Assembly: GCA_009731375.1 (NCBI GenBank) | Contig: BJOX01000302.1 | Span: forward strand, 332,985-396,984 | Reading direction: 5' to 3' | Origin: Paulinella micropora | Lineage: Eukaryota > Cercozoa > Imbricatea > Euglyphida | Length of the DNA stretch: 64,000 nucleotides | Shown here: piece by piece, positions 16,287 through 25,424 of the stretch | How the letters are laid out: every line of letters starts with the position of its first letter | Position numbering within the stretch: the stretch's first letter is position 1 | Notes under the pieces: model-generated | Seen by the model: only the letters and a program-made list of their open reading frames with translations | What the model was told of the DNA's origin: nothing | Databases searched by the model: none | Position numbers and translations under genes: made by a program

Positions 16287-17306
16287 ATGTGGGCCTGGCC
16301 CGCGGCGGCGCTGGCGCTGCTGCTGCTGCTGCTGCCTGGCCGGGCGCTGGCCCAGGACGGCCGGCTGCCCTTACCACCCGGCAGCCCGTGGCCGCCGGTG
16401 TGCGACACTACTTACTTTGACGTGGGGGCGCCGGGCGCCCCGGCGCCCACCTGCCGGACCTGCACGGGCCTCGACGGCCGGCCCAGCCCGTACTGCGGCC
16501 GGCGCGGCGTCTGTACGTGGCACGAGCCCTGGCCGCAGCCCGTCTGCCGCTGCTACAGCGGCTACCTAGGCCCCGGCTGCGAGGTGGCGGCCGTGACCAA
16601 GTACTCGTGCGGCCGGCGCGAGTTCACGTGCTCGCTGGGCCCGGACTGGGCCCGCGCCCTGGCGGGCCTCACGGGGGGCGGCTCTCTGTCCGAGGAGATG
16701 ACTTGGCAGTGCACCTCGCCGCTGCAGACCACGGCGGACGGGCTGGCCCTGCCGTACCTGCAGCTCCAGCGCGCGTACCTGTTCGACACGGAGCGCGGCT
16801 TCCTGTACCAGACCGCCTTCTGTTTCCTAGCGCACAGCGTCTGGGAGTGGACGAGCGCCCCCTGGGCCAGGCCGGCCGCGGCCAGCACCCTGCCGTACCG
16901 GCCCGGCCTCTGGGTCGCGGCGGAGGCGCTGCCGGGCGCACCGTCGTCGCTGGCGGGCCTGGCCCCCGTGCTGTCGCAGGAGAAGGTGTGCCCCTTCCCC
17001 CTGACGCCGGACGTGGCGCGGGCGGGCCTGGACTCGCTGGCGGTCGAGGCGGCGGGGGGCAGCCGCCGCCCTGCCTGCCCGGCCGAGCCCGTGCCGGCCC
17101 GCGACACGCTCCGGCTGGCGCTGGACGAGCAGGCCGTGCGGTGCTACCCCCTGTGGCTCAACGCCGTGCTGCCCGAGGGCTACCTGCACCAGTACCGCTG
17201 CCGGCCGGCCGGCGGCGGCGGCCTGCTGGACCTGGACTGCCTGGTGCAGGTCCCGCCCGGCACGACGCGGCTGTCGCTGGGCGCCCTCCTGGCCCAGTGC
17301 GCCTAG
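16287..17306 (+). CDS. Secreted protein with EGF-like domain
   Basis: 339 residues from ATG 16287. A classic signal peptide (WAWPAAALALLLLLLPG, cleavage probably after ALA at about 22). Residues 50-90 form an EGF-like module with CRTC, YCGRRGVC and CRCYSGYLGPGC. The rest is a Cys-containing extracellular domain (YSCGRREFTCSLG, EMTWQCTSP, KVCPFPLTPD, QYRCRP). No transmembrane helix is visible, so the protein is likely secreted or held by another envelope protein. It belongs with the other extracellular genes of this block (36913-47760). Confidence 0.75.
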   Translation: MWAWPAAALALLLLLLPGRALAQDGRLPLPPGSPWPPVCDTTYFDVGAPGAPAPTCRTCTGLDGRPSPYCGRRGVCTWHEPWPQPVCRCYSGYLGPGCEVAAVTKYSCGRREFTCSLGPDWARALAGLTGGGSLSEEMTWQCTSPLQTTADGLALPYLQLQRAYLFDTERGFLYQTAFCFLAHSVWEWTSAPWARPAAASTLPYRPGLWVAAEALPGAPSSLAGLAPVLSQEKVCPFPLTPDVARAGLDSLAVEAAGGSRRPACPAEPVPARDTLRLALDEQAVRCYPLWLNAVLPEGYLHQYRCRPAGGGGLLDLDCLVQVPPGTTRLSLGALLAQCA

Positions 17307-17506
17307 CCCGGCCGAGCCCGCCCACGGCAGAGGCAGCACCAGGGCGCAGCCCGGTGCTAGGAAGAGGGCACAGCCCCGTGTCCCCCCTTCCCCGCGGTTT
17401 ACGCCGCCACCCGGACCTTAGAACCTCTCCCCATCTGGGGCGGCCCCGCCGGGCACAGAAACGACCCCGCGTTCGTCCGTCTGACCCCGGTTTCTTTAGT
17501 AAAAAC

Positions 17507-17547
<41 letters not shown>

Positions 17548-17583
17548 GCCGCCCGCCTCCCTCTGCAGCCCGGCCCCCAGCAC
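17307..17583. other. Convergent intergenic spacer with CT microsatellite
   Basis: Holds a (CT)n tract at about 17510-17544 and no standard polyadenylation hexamer. A gtgagtgctgg motif on the minus strand spans the stop of the LRR gene (17577-17587). Confidence 0.6.
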
Positions 17584-18921
17584 TCACTTCCTGACATGCA
17601 GCCCTTCCTGCCCCGCCAAGCGCGCCAGCCCCGCGCGCGTCAGCCCGTCACAAAGGCTCAGGTCTACGTGTCGCAGCTGCGGCACACCAGCCAAGTGCGC
17701 CAGACCCGCGTCCGTTAGCAATGGACAAGCTCTCAAGCTCAGGCTCCGCAGCCGCGGCAGACCAGCCAAGTGCACCAAGCCCGCGTCTGTCAGGGTTTCG
17801 CAGTAGCTCAGGTCTAGCTGCCGCAGCTGCGGCAGACCAGCCAAGTACACCAAGCCCGCGCCCGCTAGGCGTTCGCAGGATCTCAAGTCTAGCTGCCGCA
17901 GCTGGTGCATGGGCGCCAAGTGCACCAGCCCCGCGTCTGTCAGCCATTCGCAAGAGCGCAAGCTGAGGTCTTGCAGTTGCGTCAGCCTAGCCAAGTAAGC
18001 CAACACTGCGTTTGTCAGGCTTTCGCAGCCGGTCAAGTCTAGGTGTTGCAGCCGCGGCAGCACAGCCAAGCACGCCAGCCACTCGTCCGTCAGGAGTCTG
18101 CAAAGCCCCAAGTCTAGGTGTTGCAGCTTTGTCAACTGGGCTAAATGCTGGAATCCCTCCCCCGTGAGTTCCACACAAAACCTCAAGTTTAGGTGTTGCA
18201 GGTTTTTCAATTCGGCCAAGTGATAAAATCCCTCCCCCGTGAGTTGCAAACAAAAAGCCAAGTCTAGGTGTTGCAGGTTCTGCAGCCCTTCCAAATACTT
18301 AAGCTCTGTATCTGTCATCAGCCGGCACGCGCCCACGGCAAAGTGTTGCAGCTGTCGCATCCTGGCCAAGGGCGAAAACCCTGCCCCCGTCATTCCGATA
18401 CACTCTCCCAATTCCAAGTGTTTGAGCTGTCGCAGCCGTGCCAAGGACGAAAACCAGGTATTCCTCATCGGTTTAAGGCGTGTTAAGTCCAGTTGCTGCA
18501 GGTCCGGGAGTTCTTCGACTGCGCCGAGCAGCAACTCCTGGGTTGCACGAAGGGCGCGCTCGTCCGCCTCGACCAAGAATCCCGAACATTCTACCACCAG
18601 CTTCTCGATGCGGACACTAGACCTGAGCGCGCGAACCTCTGCTAGGGGGTCTTGCGCGTCGGCCCGCACCTCCAGCTCGGGCACCCGAGGCCGGGCCCCT
18701 GCGCCCCAGGCCTGTCCCCAGACTTGCACCAGGGGCCGGAGCTGCGGTCGGGCCACCAGGTCCAGCTCTCGGTCGCCGGCCGCCCGCCAGGCCGCGGGCG
18801 TTCGCAGAAACCGGTCGTACTCCGGTGAGACACACGCCAGCGCCATCAAGTCGGTCCAGCCCAGCCAGCGCAGGAGCTGCGGGTTGGGGGTTAGCCCCGG
18901 GACGAGGCCGGAGTCCACCAT
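17584..18921 (-). CDS. F-box-like leucine-rich-repeat protein
   Basis: 445 residues from ATG 18921 (an upstream in-frame start at 19011 is possible). Residues about 8-55 (NPQLLRWLGWTDLMALACVS and AAWRAAGD) fit a degenerate F-box. From about 135 to the end there are 10-12 leucine-rich repeats of the cysteine-containing/AMN1 type with pattern LxxLxxLDLxxCxxLTDAGLxxLA. Known: FBXL proteins present substrates to SCF ubiquitin ligases. Inferred: a ubiquitin adaptor that redirects host turnover. The LRR region is lower in GC and has a different codon texture from neighbours, and repeats 9-12 are nearly identical at DNA level, indicating recent expansion. Confidence 0.8.
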   Translation of the reverse strand: MVDSGLVPGLTPNPQLLRWLGWTDLMALACVSPEYDRFLRTPAAWRAAGDRELDLVARPQLRPLVQVWGQAWGAGARPRVPELEVRADAQDPLAEVRALRSSVRIEKLVVECSGFLVEADERALRATQELLLGAVEELPDLQQLDLTRLKPMRNTWFSSLARLRQLKHLELGECIGMTGAGFSPLARMRQLQHFAVGACRLMTDTELKYLEGLQNLQHLDLAFCLQLTGEGFYHLAELKNLQHLNLRFCVELTGEGFQHLAQLTKLQHLDLGLCRLLTDEWLACLAVLPRLQHLDLTGCESLTNAVLAYLARLTQLQDLSLRSCEWLTDAGLVHLAPMHQLRQLDLRSCERLAGAGLVYLAGLPQLRQLDLSYCETLTDAGLVHLAGLPRLRSLSLRACPLLTDAGLAHLAGVPQLRHVDLSLCDGLTRAGLARLAGQEGLHVRK

Positions 18922-19371
18922 CAAGGGCACGTGAGGGCGGGAGGAGGCCGCGAGGGGACAGCTGGTGTGTCGTTGGCCACTTTGGGTACATAGGGCTGCC
19001 AACGGCGCCACTGTTGGGCGGTTGGGCGGGACGCACCCGGGGGGGAGGGGGGGGGGAGAAGGAGAGAGGGTGTGTCAGAGAGAGAGGAGTGCATTAGGGG
19101 CGGCGGCGGCGCCCGGCACCGGGAGGAGGGGGAGGGCCGGGGTAAGGTACTGCCACCGCGGCCGGGGCGTCCCCCGCCGGGCACGGGGGGGGAGGAAGTA
19201 GGCGCGCTTTTCCCTCCTGACAGACCGGTGCCCGCCAGCACCGCTAGCCTAGCCCCGCGCCCAGTGGTCTGGTTCCTCTGTTTTTAATGAAAGCTGCCCC
19301 CGGTTGCTGTCTTGCTCTAGCTCGCGGCCCTCGCGGCCCCGCACGCGGCGGAGCCGAACACGCTAGTCTGG
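18922..19371. other. Spacer with GA/CT-rich tracts
   Basis: Upstream of the LRR gene and downstream of the SET-like gene, both on the minus strand. Purine tract near 19040-19090. Minus-strand ATTAAA at 19283-19288. No gene seen. Confidence 0.5.
19283..19288 (-). terminator. Polyadenylation signal ATTAAA, minus strand
   Basis: 84 bp beyond the stop of the SET-like gene. Confidence 0.55.
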
Positions 19372-22170
19372 CTATTTGCGGGGCCGCTTGAGGCTCAGGG
19401 CGTAGGCCGCCTCCAGGTCGTTGATGCAGCGCTCCCGCTGGTCCGGTTTCAGGTGCGAGACGGGGAACAGGTCCAGGCCGCACTCCAGGCGTTCGCGCAG
19501 TTGCTCGGACGCGTGGGTGTGCGCGCCCGGCAACGACCACACCGCGGCGGACAGGTGCTCCGGCAGCACGCCCTCCCGGGCGTCGGCCCCCCTCCTGGCC
19601 TCCTGCTGCAGGGTGACCTTGACGTGCTCTAGGTGGCGGTACAGCACGAGCACCGACAGCAACAGGCGCACGCACAGGCGCAGGTCGTGCGTCGGGCCGG
19701 AGGCGGGGGCCTTGGCCTCCGTGTACAGCGCGTGCGGGGCCGCCTCGAAGAACAGGCGCGCGGTGTTGGCTAGCTGGGCGGTCAGCGTCCGCAGCCAGAA
19801 GAGCTGCTGCGCGTAGCGAGCGTCGGCCGCCGGGCGCCCGTCAGCGGCCTCCGGGACGCCGACCAGGGCCTCGACAAAGGACTTGGCCCCGCGCCGGTGC
19901 AGCAGCAGCATGAAGCCGTTCAGCAGGGCCAGGTGTAGGGCTAGGCCCGCGGGGGCGTCCTCCAGCGCCGTCAGGTCCCGCCACCAGGCGGCGCGGCCCG
20001 CGCGCTCCGGGGGGTGACCGTTCCGCTCGGCCCGCAGGATGGCCGACTGGGTGTGCGTCTGCCAGCCCCACGCGGTGGCCAGGTCGCTCGCCACGTACAG
20101 GCTGAGCTGCACGATGAGGTCGCGCTCGGCGGCGGCCGGCATAGCCCGCGGGGCGATCGCGGCCGCCAGGGACAGCACCTGCTCCCTGGTGCGGGCCTCC
20201 AACTGCAGCAGCGAGGCCGCCGTGGGCCGTCCGTAGTGGCTCTCGAGGGGGTCGGGGTCCTCGGGGTCCCCGGGGTCCTCGGGGGCCGGCGGCCGGCCGT
20301 CGGCGGGGGCCGCGAAGCGGGCCTCCAGCTCCGGCGGCAGGGTCAGCGCCTCCCCGGGCCGGATGTGCCGGGCCGCGCACAGCAGCCCCACCGCATCGCC
20401 GTCGAACATGAGGCTCACGTTGTGGTCCTCCGCCGCCGGCAGCTGCGCCAGGAACGGGTTCAGCACCGCGCCCACCACGGCGCCCGACAGGTAGCTCCGG
20501 ACCAGGAAGGCGTTGCGGCGGGCGTAGGCGCAGAGCTGCTGCACGTCCTCCTCGGCGACCTGCACCGCCAGCACCAGCCTGAGCAGCTGGGCCAGGTTCT
20601 GGGCCACCTGGGCTGGCAGGATCTCCTCCTCGCGCGCCGGTACGTCCTCGGCGGCGGCCGGGGCGCCCTCAATGCGCCGGCAGTGCAGCTTGTCCAGCAG
20701 CACCTGCGACCAGCTGCAGGACCGTGGCTCGCGGGGGCTTTCCCAGGGCGGGGGGCCGATCAGGGTTTCTAGGCACGCGTAGAAGAGCAGCAGGTGCCAC
20801 TGGTGGGGGGTCGTCAGGTCCAGGCCCCGGGTCGAGGTGCGGCTCTCGTCGCCCAGGCCGGCGCAGAGCTCCAGCAGCTCCGGCGGCAGCAACGGGACCT
20901 CGTACTGGACCTTGCGCGGGGGCTGGGCGGGCCCGCGCGCGCTCGCCGTCCCGGGGTGGCGGTGGAAGCAGCGCAGCACCCAGGCGGGCACACACTGGCG
21001 CGAACGGATCGGCATGGGCCTGTTCTCCTTGGGGCTGTACGAGTGCGCCCGCTGCCCGCTGTACAGGACACAGACCCCCGAGGGGCACTCGCCGATGACG
21101 CTGTCGGCCTCGGCGCCGCGGGCGGGCGTATCGCCGTGGCGGAACACGACCCGCGCGCTGTCCGTGTCATAGCGCAGCAACGAGCCCCCGTGCTTGCTGG
21201 CGTGCACCTCGTTCCACCAGGCCCAGTCGGTCTCCGTCTGCAGCGGCCGGCGCGGCTTGCTTCCCGCCAAGAGGGCGCCGGCCGCCGCCTGGCCGACAGA
21301 GCTCCGCCGGGAGCGCTCCCCCCGGGCGGCCCGCCCCCCCGGGGTGGGACGGGCCGGAGCCCCGCCGGCGGGCGTGGCGGGGGCCGGGGCCCCGGGGGCA
21401 GGCCCGGCGGCGTGGCCCGGGGGCAGGGAAGGGTCGCGCGCCGGGGGCCGGGCCGGAGCCCCGGCGGGCGGAGGCACGGTGTCCGTCGGCGCTGGCACCG
21501 GGGCGGGGGGTGGGACGGCCTGCGCCCGCGTGCGTGCCGGGGGAGGCCCCGTGCCGGCCCGCGCCCGCGGGTGGGCGGGGGTCGGCTCGGCGTCGTCTTT
21601 CGCCGGTGGACGGGCGGGGGTTGGCGGTGCGTCTTCGTCCGCCCGTGGGTGCGCCGGGGGCGGCCCGGCGTCTTCGTCCGCCCGTGGGTGCGCCGGGGGC
21701 GGCCCGGTGTCGTCGTCCGCCGGTGGGTGCGCCGGGGGCGGCCCCGCGTCTTCGTCTGCCCGTGGGTGCGCTGGGGGTGGCGGGACGTCTTCGTCCGCCG
21801 GTGGGTGCGCCGGGGGCGGCCAGGGGTCGTCGTGCGGCGGCCCGGGGTCTTCGTCGGCCCGTGGGTGCGCCGGGGGCGGCCAGGGGTCGTCGTGCGGCGG
21901 CCCGGGGTCTTCGTCGGCCCGTGGGTGCGCCGGCGGTGGCTCGGCGCCCGCCGGGGTACCCGCTCCGCCGGCCTGCGCCGGTGCGTGGGGCGGCCCGGTG
22001 TGCGCCCGGGCGGGCGCCCGCCGCCTGTCTCCTCCCCAGGGATCCGCCCCGGCGCCTAGCTCTCCGTCCAGCATTTCACAGAGCTCCGCCATGAAGTCGA
22101 CCTCCTGGTCCTCCAGTGGGGGGGGGCCGTCCGCGGTGGCCGCGCCGGCGGGGGGGGTCTGGCCCTCCAT
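19372..22170 (-). CDS. SMYD-like SET-domain protein with long Pro/Asp repeat region
   Basis: 932 residues from ATG 22170. Residues about 30-290 are disordered and dominated by a tandem repeat with core PPPAHPRADED. A globular part starts near 300 (TDWAWWNEVHASKHGGSLLR). Residues about 545-615 match the C-terminal SET region of SMYD enzymes: CAYARRNAF, then GAVVGAVLNPFLAQ in the place of the Asn-His-Ser-Cys motif, HNVSLMFDGDAVGLL, and AARHIRPGEALTL. SMYD proteins methylate lysines on histones and other targets. Odd: the NHSC motif is replaced (LNPF) and the catalytic Tyr after GEALTL is absent (PPE), so activity is doubtful. The C-terminal 300 residues are helical like the SMYD tail. A separate MYND gene lies 3.6 kb away. 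Confidence 0.7.
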   Translation of the reverse strand: MEGQTPPAGAATADGPPPLEDQEVDFMAELCEMLDGELGAGADPWGGDRRRAPARAHTGPPHAPAQAGGAGTPAGAEPPPAHPRADEDPGPPHDDPWPPPAHPRADEDPGPPHDDPWPPPAHPPADEDVPPPPAHPRADEDAGPPPAHPPADDDTGPPPAHPRADEDAGPPPAHPRADEDAPPTPARPPAKDDAEPTPAHPRARAGTGPPPARTRAQAVPPPAPVPAPTDTVPPPAGAPARPPARDPSLPPGHAAGPAPGAPAPATPAGGAPARPTPGGRAARGERSRRSSVGQAAAGALLAGSKPRRPLQTETDWAWWNEVHASKHGGSLLRYDTDSARVVFRHGDTPARGAEADSVIGECPSGVCVLYSGQRAHSYSPKENRPMPIRSRQCVPAWVLRCFHRHPGTASARGPAQPPRKVQYEVPLLPPELLELCAGLGDESRTSTRGLDLTTPHQWHLLLFYACLETLIGPPPWESPREPRSCSWSQVLLDKLHCRRIEGAPAAAEDVPAREEEILPAQVAQNLAQLLRLVLAVQVAEEDVQQLCAYARRNAFLVRSYLSGAVVGAVLNPFLAQLPAAEDHNVSLMFDGDAVGLLCAARHIRPGEALTLPPELEARFAAPADGRPPAPEDPGDPEDPDPLESHYGRPTAASLLQLEARTREQVLSLAAAIAPRAMPAAAERDLIVQLSLYVASDLATAWGWQTHTQSAILRAERNGHPPERAGRAAWWRDLTALEDAPAGLALHLALLNGFMLLLHRRGAKSFVEALVGVPEAADGRPAADARYAQQLFWLRTLTAQLANTARLFFEAAPHALYTEAKAPASGPTHDLRLCVRLLLSVLVLYRHLEHVKVTLQQEARRGADAREGVLPEHLSAAVWSLPGAHTHASEQLRERLECGLDLFPVSHLKPDQRERCINDLEAAYALSLKRPRK
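21600..21960. repeat. Coding tandem repeat, 45-63 bp units
   Basis: About eight units containing cccgtgggtgcgccgggggc within the SET-like gene. They encode the PPPAHPRADED repeat on the minus strand. Two adjacent 63-bp units around 21820-21930 are identical. Confidence 0.8.
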
Positions 22171-22564
22171 CCGCTGCGCTCTTTCTGCCGCGACCACCAG
22201 GGTGCGGCAGGCACACACTGCCGGTCGCGGCAGCCCCACCCCCGGCNNNNNNNNNNNNNNCCCCCGCCCCTCCCCTCCCCCGCCGGCCCCCGGCCCCCCC
22301 GCCCGGCCCCCCCCCACGGGGCAGGGAAGCCTCTCTCCTGCCTTCCTGCCCGCCCGGCCGCCCCGCTGCCCCCCCCCGCCGGCCGCCGCCCCCCCCCGGC
22401 ACGCCGGCCAGGCCGGGGACGAGAGCGCCGACAATTGGCCGCGGCTCCTCACCCCGATGGGCGGGCTCGCGCCGCGGTCCGCTGTGGCTCCGGGCGGCGC
22501 AGCCCCCTCCCCGGCCACCCACACGCGGGTGGTGGTTGGTGCGGGCGGGTGCGGTGCTACCGCC
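22171..22564. promoter_or_regulatory. Divergent spacer with gap and poly-C tracts
   Basis: Between starts at 22170 (minus) and 22565 (plus). It has a 14-N gap (22247-22260) and several C-runs of 6-9. Confidence 0.4.
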
Positions 22565-24025
22565 ATGGCGCTGGGCTTCGCGGCGACGAAACGCGGCAGG
22601 CCCGAGCGGGCCGGCGAGCTAGCGGGGCGCTGGTTGGTCCTGGCGGCGGGCTACGAGCTAGCCGAGTACCAGGCCGCGCTCGCCGGGGGCCGCTACACCA
22701 GCGAGGGGGTCTGCGTGCGCGGCGGCCTGGGGCCGGAGGCTCTAGCGCAGTACCTGCGTTTCGTGCTGGCGGGCGCGGTGCCGGGCCTGCCGGGCACGCT
22801 GCGCCTCCGGCCCCGCACGCACGCGGAGCTGTTACACGCCCTGACGCACGACTTTGCGTGCCTGCTACCGCCGGGGCACCGGGGGGAGAGGGCCGCGGAG
22901 GAGGCGCTCGCCCGGCCCGACTTTAAGCATCGGACCCTGCTGGAAGAATCCGAAGCCTTGTCCCACGCGCAGGGCACCGAGCTCGTGGTGTTTGCGAGCC
23001 CCGGCCGGGCGGCGGACCGGGGGGCGGGCCGGGTGCTGCGCCAGCTGCTGCGGGCGTGCCTGCAGTCCTACCGGCCCGTCCGGGAGGTGTGGTTGCTGGA
23101 CGCGGGGGGGGGCCTCGTGGACGAACGCGCGGGCGGGCGGGACGTGGCCGTGCGCAGCGCGTTCGAGACCTTGTGCCGCGAGTGCGCGGGCGGCGGCGCC
23201 CCGGCCCCCGCCTTCCGGTTGCGGCACGCGATCTTTGGCCTGGGGGTGGATGCGCACGCCGCGCCGACCCTCGTGGCCGCCAACCTCTTTGCTTACCACG
23301 ACCGCTTTGGCCAAGCCCGGGGCTACTTCGACCCGGACCTCGCGGCCGAGTTCTATGCCGCGTGCCAGGCGCGCCCGGAGCTCCGGCCCCTGCTGCAGCC
23401 CGGACGGGCGTTGGGCGCCTGGACGGCGGCCTACGAAATGCTGCACCCGGGGTCGGCGGGTGAGGCCGCGCCCGCCGAGCGCCGGCAGTGGCTGGAGGCG
23501 TTGCGGGGGGTCGCGGCCGGCGGGCCCACGGACGCGCAGCTGTGGCTGTACACCGAGCTCTTTATCCACCGGCGCCCCGAGTTCCAAGCGCTAGCTGTCA
23601 GGGCCGCCCGGCAGCGGGCTGCCGCCCAGCCGCACGCCGCCGCCCGGGCACCGCCCGGGGCCGCCGGGGGGCGGCTGCCGCCGGTCGCCGAGCACCCGCC
23701 CGGGGCCGCCGTGGGGCGGCTGCCGCCCGTCGCCGAGCACCCGCCCGGGGCCGCCGTGGGGCGGCTGCCGCCGGTCGCCGAGCACCCGCCCGGGGCCGCC
23801 GGGGGGGGGCTGCCGCCCGTCGCCGAGCACCCACCCGGGGCCGCCGTGGGGGGGCTGCCGCCCGTCCCCGAGCACCCGCCCGGGGACGGGGCCTCTTCGG
23901 CCCTGGCGGAGTTTGCGCGTGATCTGGCCACGCAGGACCCCACCCGGCGCCAGATGGTCTGCAGCCTGCTGGCCGCCTGCTACGTGATTGACTTTGTCTG
24001 GCCACGGCCCGCGCCCGCGCGGTAG
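22565..24025 (+). CDS. Unknown 486-residue protein with C-terminal pentuplicate repeat
   Basis: ATG 22565. Residues 1-350 form a probable globular domain (GTELVVFASPGRAADRG, VREVWLLDAGGGLVDERA, HAIFGLGVDAHAAPTLVAAN, FAYHDRFGQARGYFDPD). Residues about 360-440 contain five copies of a 19-residue repeat (RLPPVAEHPPGAAVG core), a tandem DNA duplication at 23650-23885. A final helical segment (RQMVCSLLAACYVIDFVWP) closes the protein. I do not recognise the family; no signal peptide. Confidence 0.65.
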   Translation: MALGFAATKRGRPERAGELAGRWLVLAAGYELAEYQAALAGGRYTSEGVCVRGGLGPEALAQYLRFVLAGAVPGLPGTLRLRPRTHAELLHALTHDFACLLPPGHRGERAAEEALARPDFKHRTLLEESEALSHAQGTELVVFASPGRAADRGAGRVLRQLLRACLQSYRPVREVWLLDAGGGLVDERAGGRDVAVRSAFETLCRECAGGGAPAPAFRLRHAIFGLGVDAHAAPTLVAANLFAYHDRFGQARGYFDPDLAAEFYAACQARPELRPLLQPGRALGAWTAAYEMLHPGSAGEAAPAERRQWLEALRGVAAGGPTDAQLWLYTELFIHRRPEFQALAVRAARQRAAAQPHAAARAPPGAAGGRLPPVAEHPPGAAVGRLPPVAEHPPGAAVGRLPPVAEHPPGAAGGGLPPVAEHPPGAAVGGLPPVPEHPPGDGASSALAEFARDLATQDPTRRQMVCSLLAACYVIDFVWPRPAPAR

Positions 24026-24128
24026 CCCCCCCCCACTCTTGCCCTCTCCCGGGCCGGCGGCTCCGCCCCCCCCCCCGGGTGCGCAGGTCGATAAAAAGGG
24101 ACTGGCTCTCTCTCTCTCACTGACGCCG

Positions 24129-24134
24129 TTTAAT
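24129..24134 (-). terminator. Polyadenylation signal ATTAAA, minus strand
   Basis: tttaat 54 bp beyond the stop of the membrane coiled-coil gene. Confidence 0.5.
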
Positions 24135-24187
24135 GATCCAGGGGCAGAACTGTACCGGCCCCCGGCCGCCAGTGCTACTGTGCGTGG

Positions 24188-24646
24188 CTAGTCCGAGAGT
24201 TCTTCCTCCTCCTCCTCTTCTTCCGGCCAGTGGGCCTGCTCGGGCAGGCAAGACAAGCCTCCCGGCTGACCCCCGTGCCCTGCCCGGCCCCCGGCGGACG
24301 GACACAGTGACTCCAGCCCCGCGCGGACTTCCTCCAGGCTTCGCTGTGCTTGGTCCAGCGTGTCGAGCACCTCCCGGAGGCACGCTAGCCCTTGCCGCAG
24401 CTGCTGGCTGTCCCGCTCCAGGCGCGCACCGAGGGCAAGCAGGCGTTCCAGCTCACGCCGCGACCGCGCGGCCTCCTGGTCCCGGCGCAGCTGCTGCCGG
24501 GCGTTCTCCACCGCGCCCAGGAGCGTGCAGGCTAGGTACCACAACAGCAACAGCGCGAGCGGCCAACAGAGCAGGGACGCCAGCGCGGGGACCGTGTCGG
24601 GCAGCCCTAGCCCGGCTAGCAGAACTTCCCACTTCGGCGTCGTCAT
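24188..24646 (-). CDS. Single-pass membrane protein with coiled coil
   Basis: 152 residues from ATG 24646. One transmembrane helix at about 20-44 (ALASLLCWPLALLLLWYLAC), then a long Arg/Glu/Leu coiled coil (about 46-115; RRELERLLALGARLERDSQQ) and a C-terminal acidic run of Glu. Topology is either N-out with a cytoplasmic coiled coil or a tail facing the lumen. The design resembles small membrane scaffolds or tethers. Family unknown. Confidence 0.65.
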   Translation of the reverse strand: MTTPKWEVLLAGLGLPDTVPALASLLCWPLALLLLWYLACTLLGAVENARQQLRRDQEAARSRRELERLLALGARLERDSQQLRQGLACLREVLDTLDQAQRSLEEVRAGLESLCPSAGGRAGHGGQPGGLSCLPEQAHWPEEEEEEEELSD

Positions 24647-25003
24647 CAGCCCGCCGCGGCTCGCCTGTCTCGCTGGCGCCGTTATGACCCCGGCCACACC
24701 GGCGTCCGGCAGGCGAGCAGGCCGGGGGGAAGGCCGGGGGGGCAGGCCGGGGGGGGGCGCACGGAGGGGACGGGCGGGGCGAGCGGGCCCGCTCGCCCGG
24801 GGCAGGGAGGCGGGCGGGGGGCCACCCCCCCCNNNNNNNNNNNNNNNNNNNNNNNNNNNNNNNNNNNNNNNNNNNNNNNNNNNNNNNNNNNNNNNNNNCC
24901 CCCCCCCCCCCCCCCCCCCCCCCCCCGCCCCACCCCGGCCACGCCCACGACGACGGCGGTGTGGTCGGCACAATCGACGCCGTGCCTACCGTCCACGTGG
25001 GCC
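24647..25003. promoter_or_regulatory. Divergent spacer with gap and a long poly-C tract
   Basis: 66-N gap (24833-24898) with an 8-C run to the left and an unbroken run of about 28 C to the right. Confidence 0.45.
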
Positions 25004-25135
25004 ATGTTCAAGAAGCGCAAGGACAAGTCCAAGAGGTGGCCTAGGCCCCCGCCCGACTATCCCGTCTGGCCGGCCGGCCCGAGGCCCGAGGACGCGGCCT
25101 GGCGGCTTTGGCACGCAGGGCCCTGGCGCGAATAG
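25004..25135 (+). CDS. Small basic Trp/Pro-rich ORF
   Basis: 43 residues from ATG 25004 to TAG 25135. Begins FKKRKDKSKRWPRPP and continues with DYPVWPAG and WRLWHAGPW. ATTAAA at 25232-25237 follows at a suitable distance, and a divergent promoter spacer lies upstream. The basic N-terminus suggests nuclear or nucleic-acid binding. Because it is very short, coding status is uncertain. Confidence 0.4.
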   Translation: MFKKRKDKSKRWPRPPPDYPVWPAGPRPEDAAWRLWHAGPWRE

Positions 25136-25228
25136 ACGGGGCGTGCGCGCCCCCCGGACAGACAAGGCGTCCCCTGGGGGGCACCTGGTCCGCCAAAGTG
25201 TCGGCGCCCAGTGCCGGGCCAGCGAGCT

Positions 25229-25237
25229 TTTATTAAA
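25229..25237. terminator. Bidirectional polyadenylation signal
   Basis: tttattaaa: AATAAA on the minus strand (25229-25234) for the Sel1 gene and ATTAAA on the plus strand (25232-25237) for the small ORF at 25004. Confidence 0.6.
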
Positions 25238-25424
25238 ACCTCTTGGGCCACCACCGACTTACCCCCGCTCGTTTTCCGTCCGAGAGAGAGAGAGAGTAGG
25301 GGGCGCCGCTCCGGCCCCCTCCCGGGGGGGGCAGAGGGGCGTCGTAGCCAGGAGCGGGTGGCCGCGGCCGGGGGGCGACAGTCCGGGGGCAGCGAGAGCG
25401 TCCACCCGTAGCAGGTAGCCCGCG

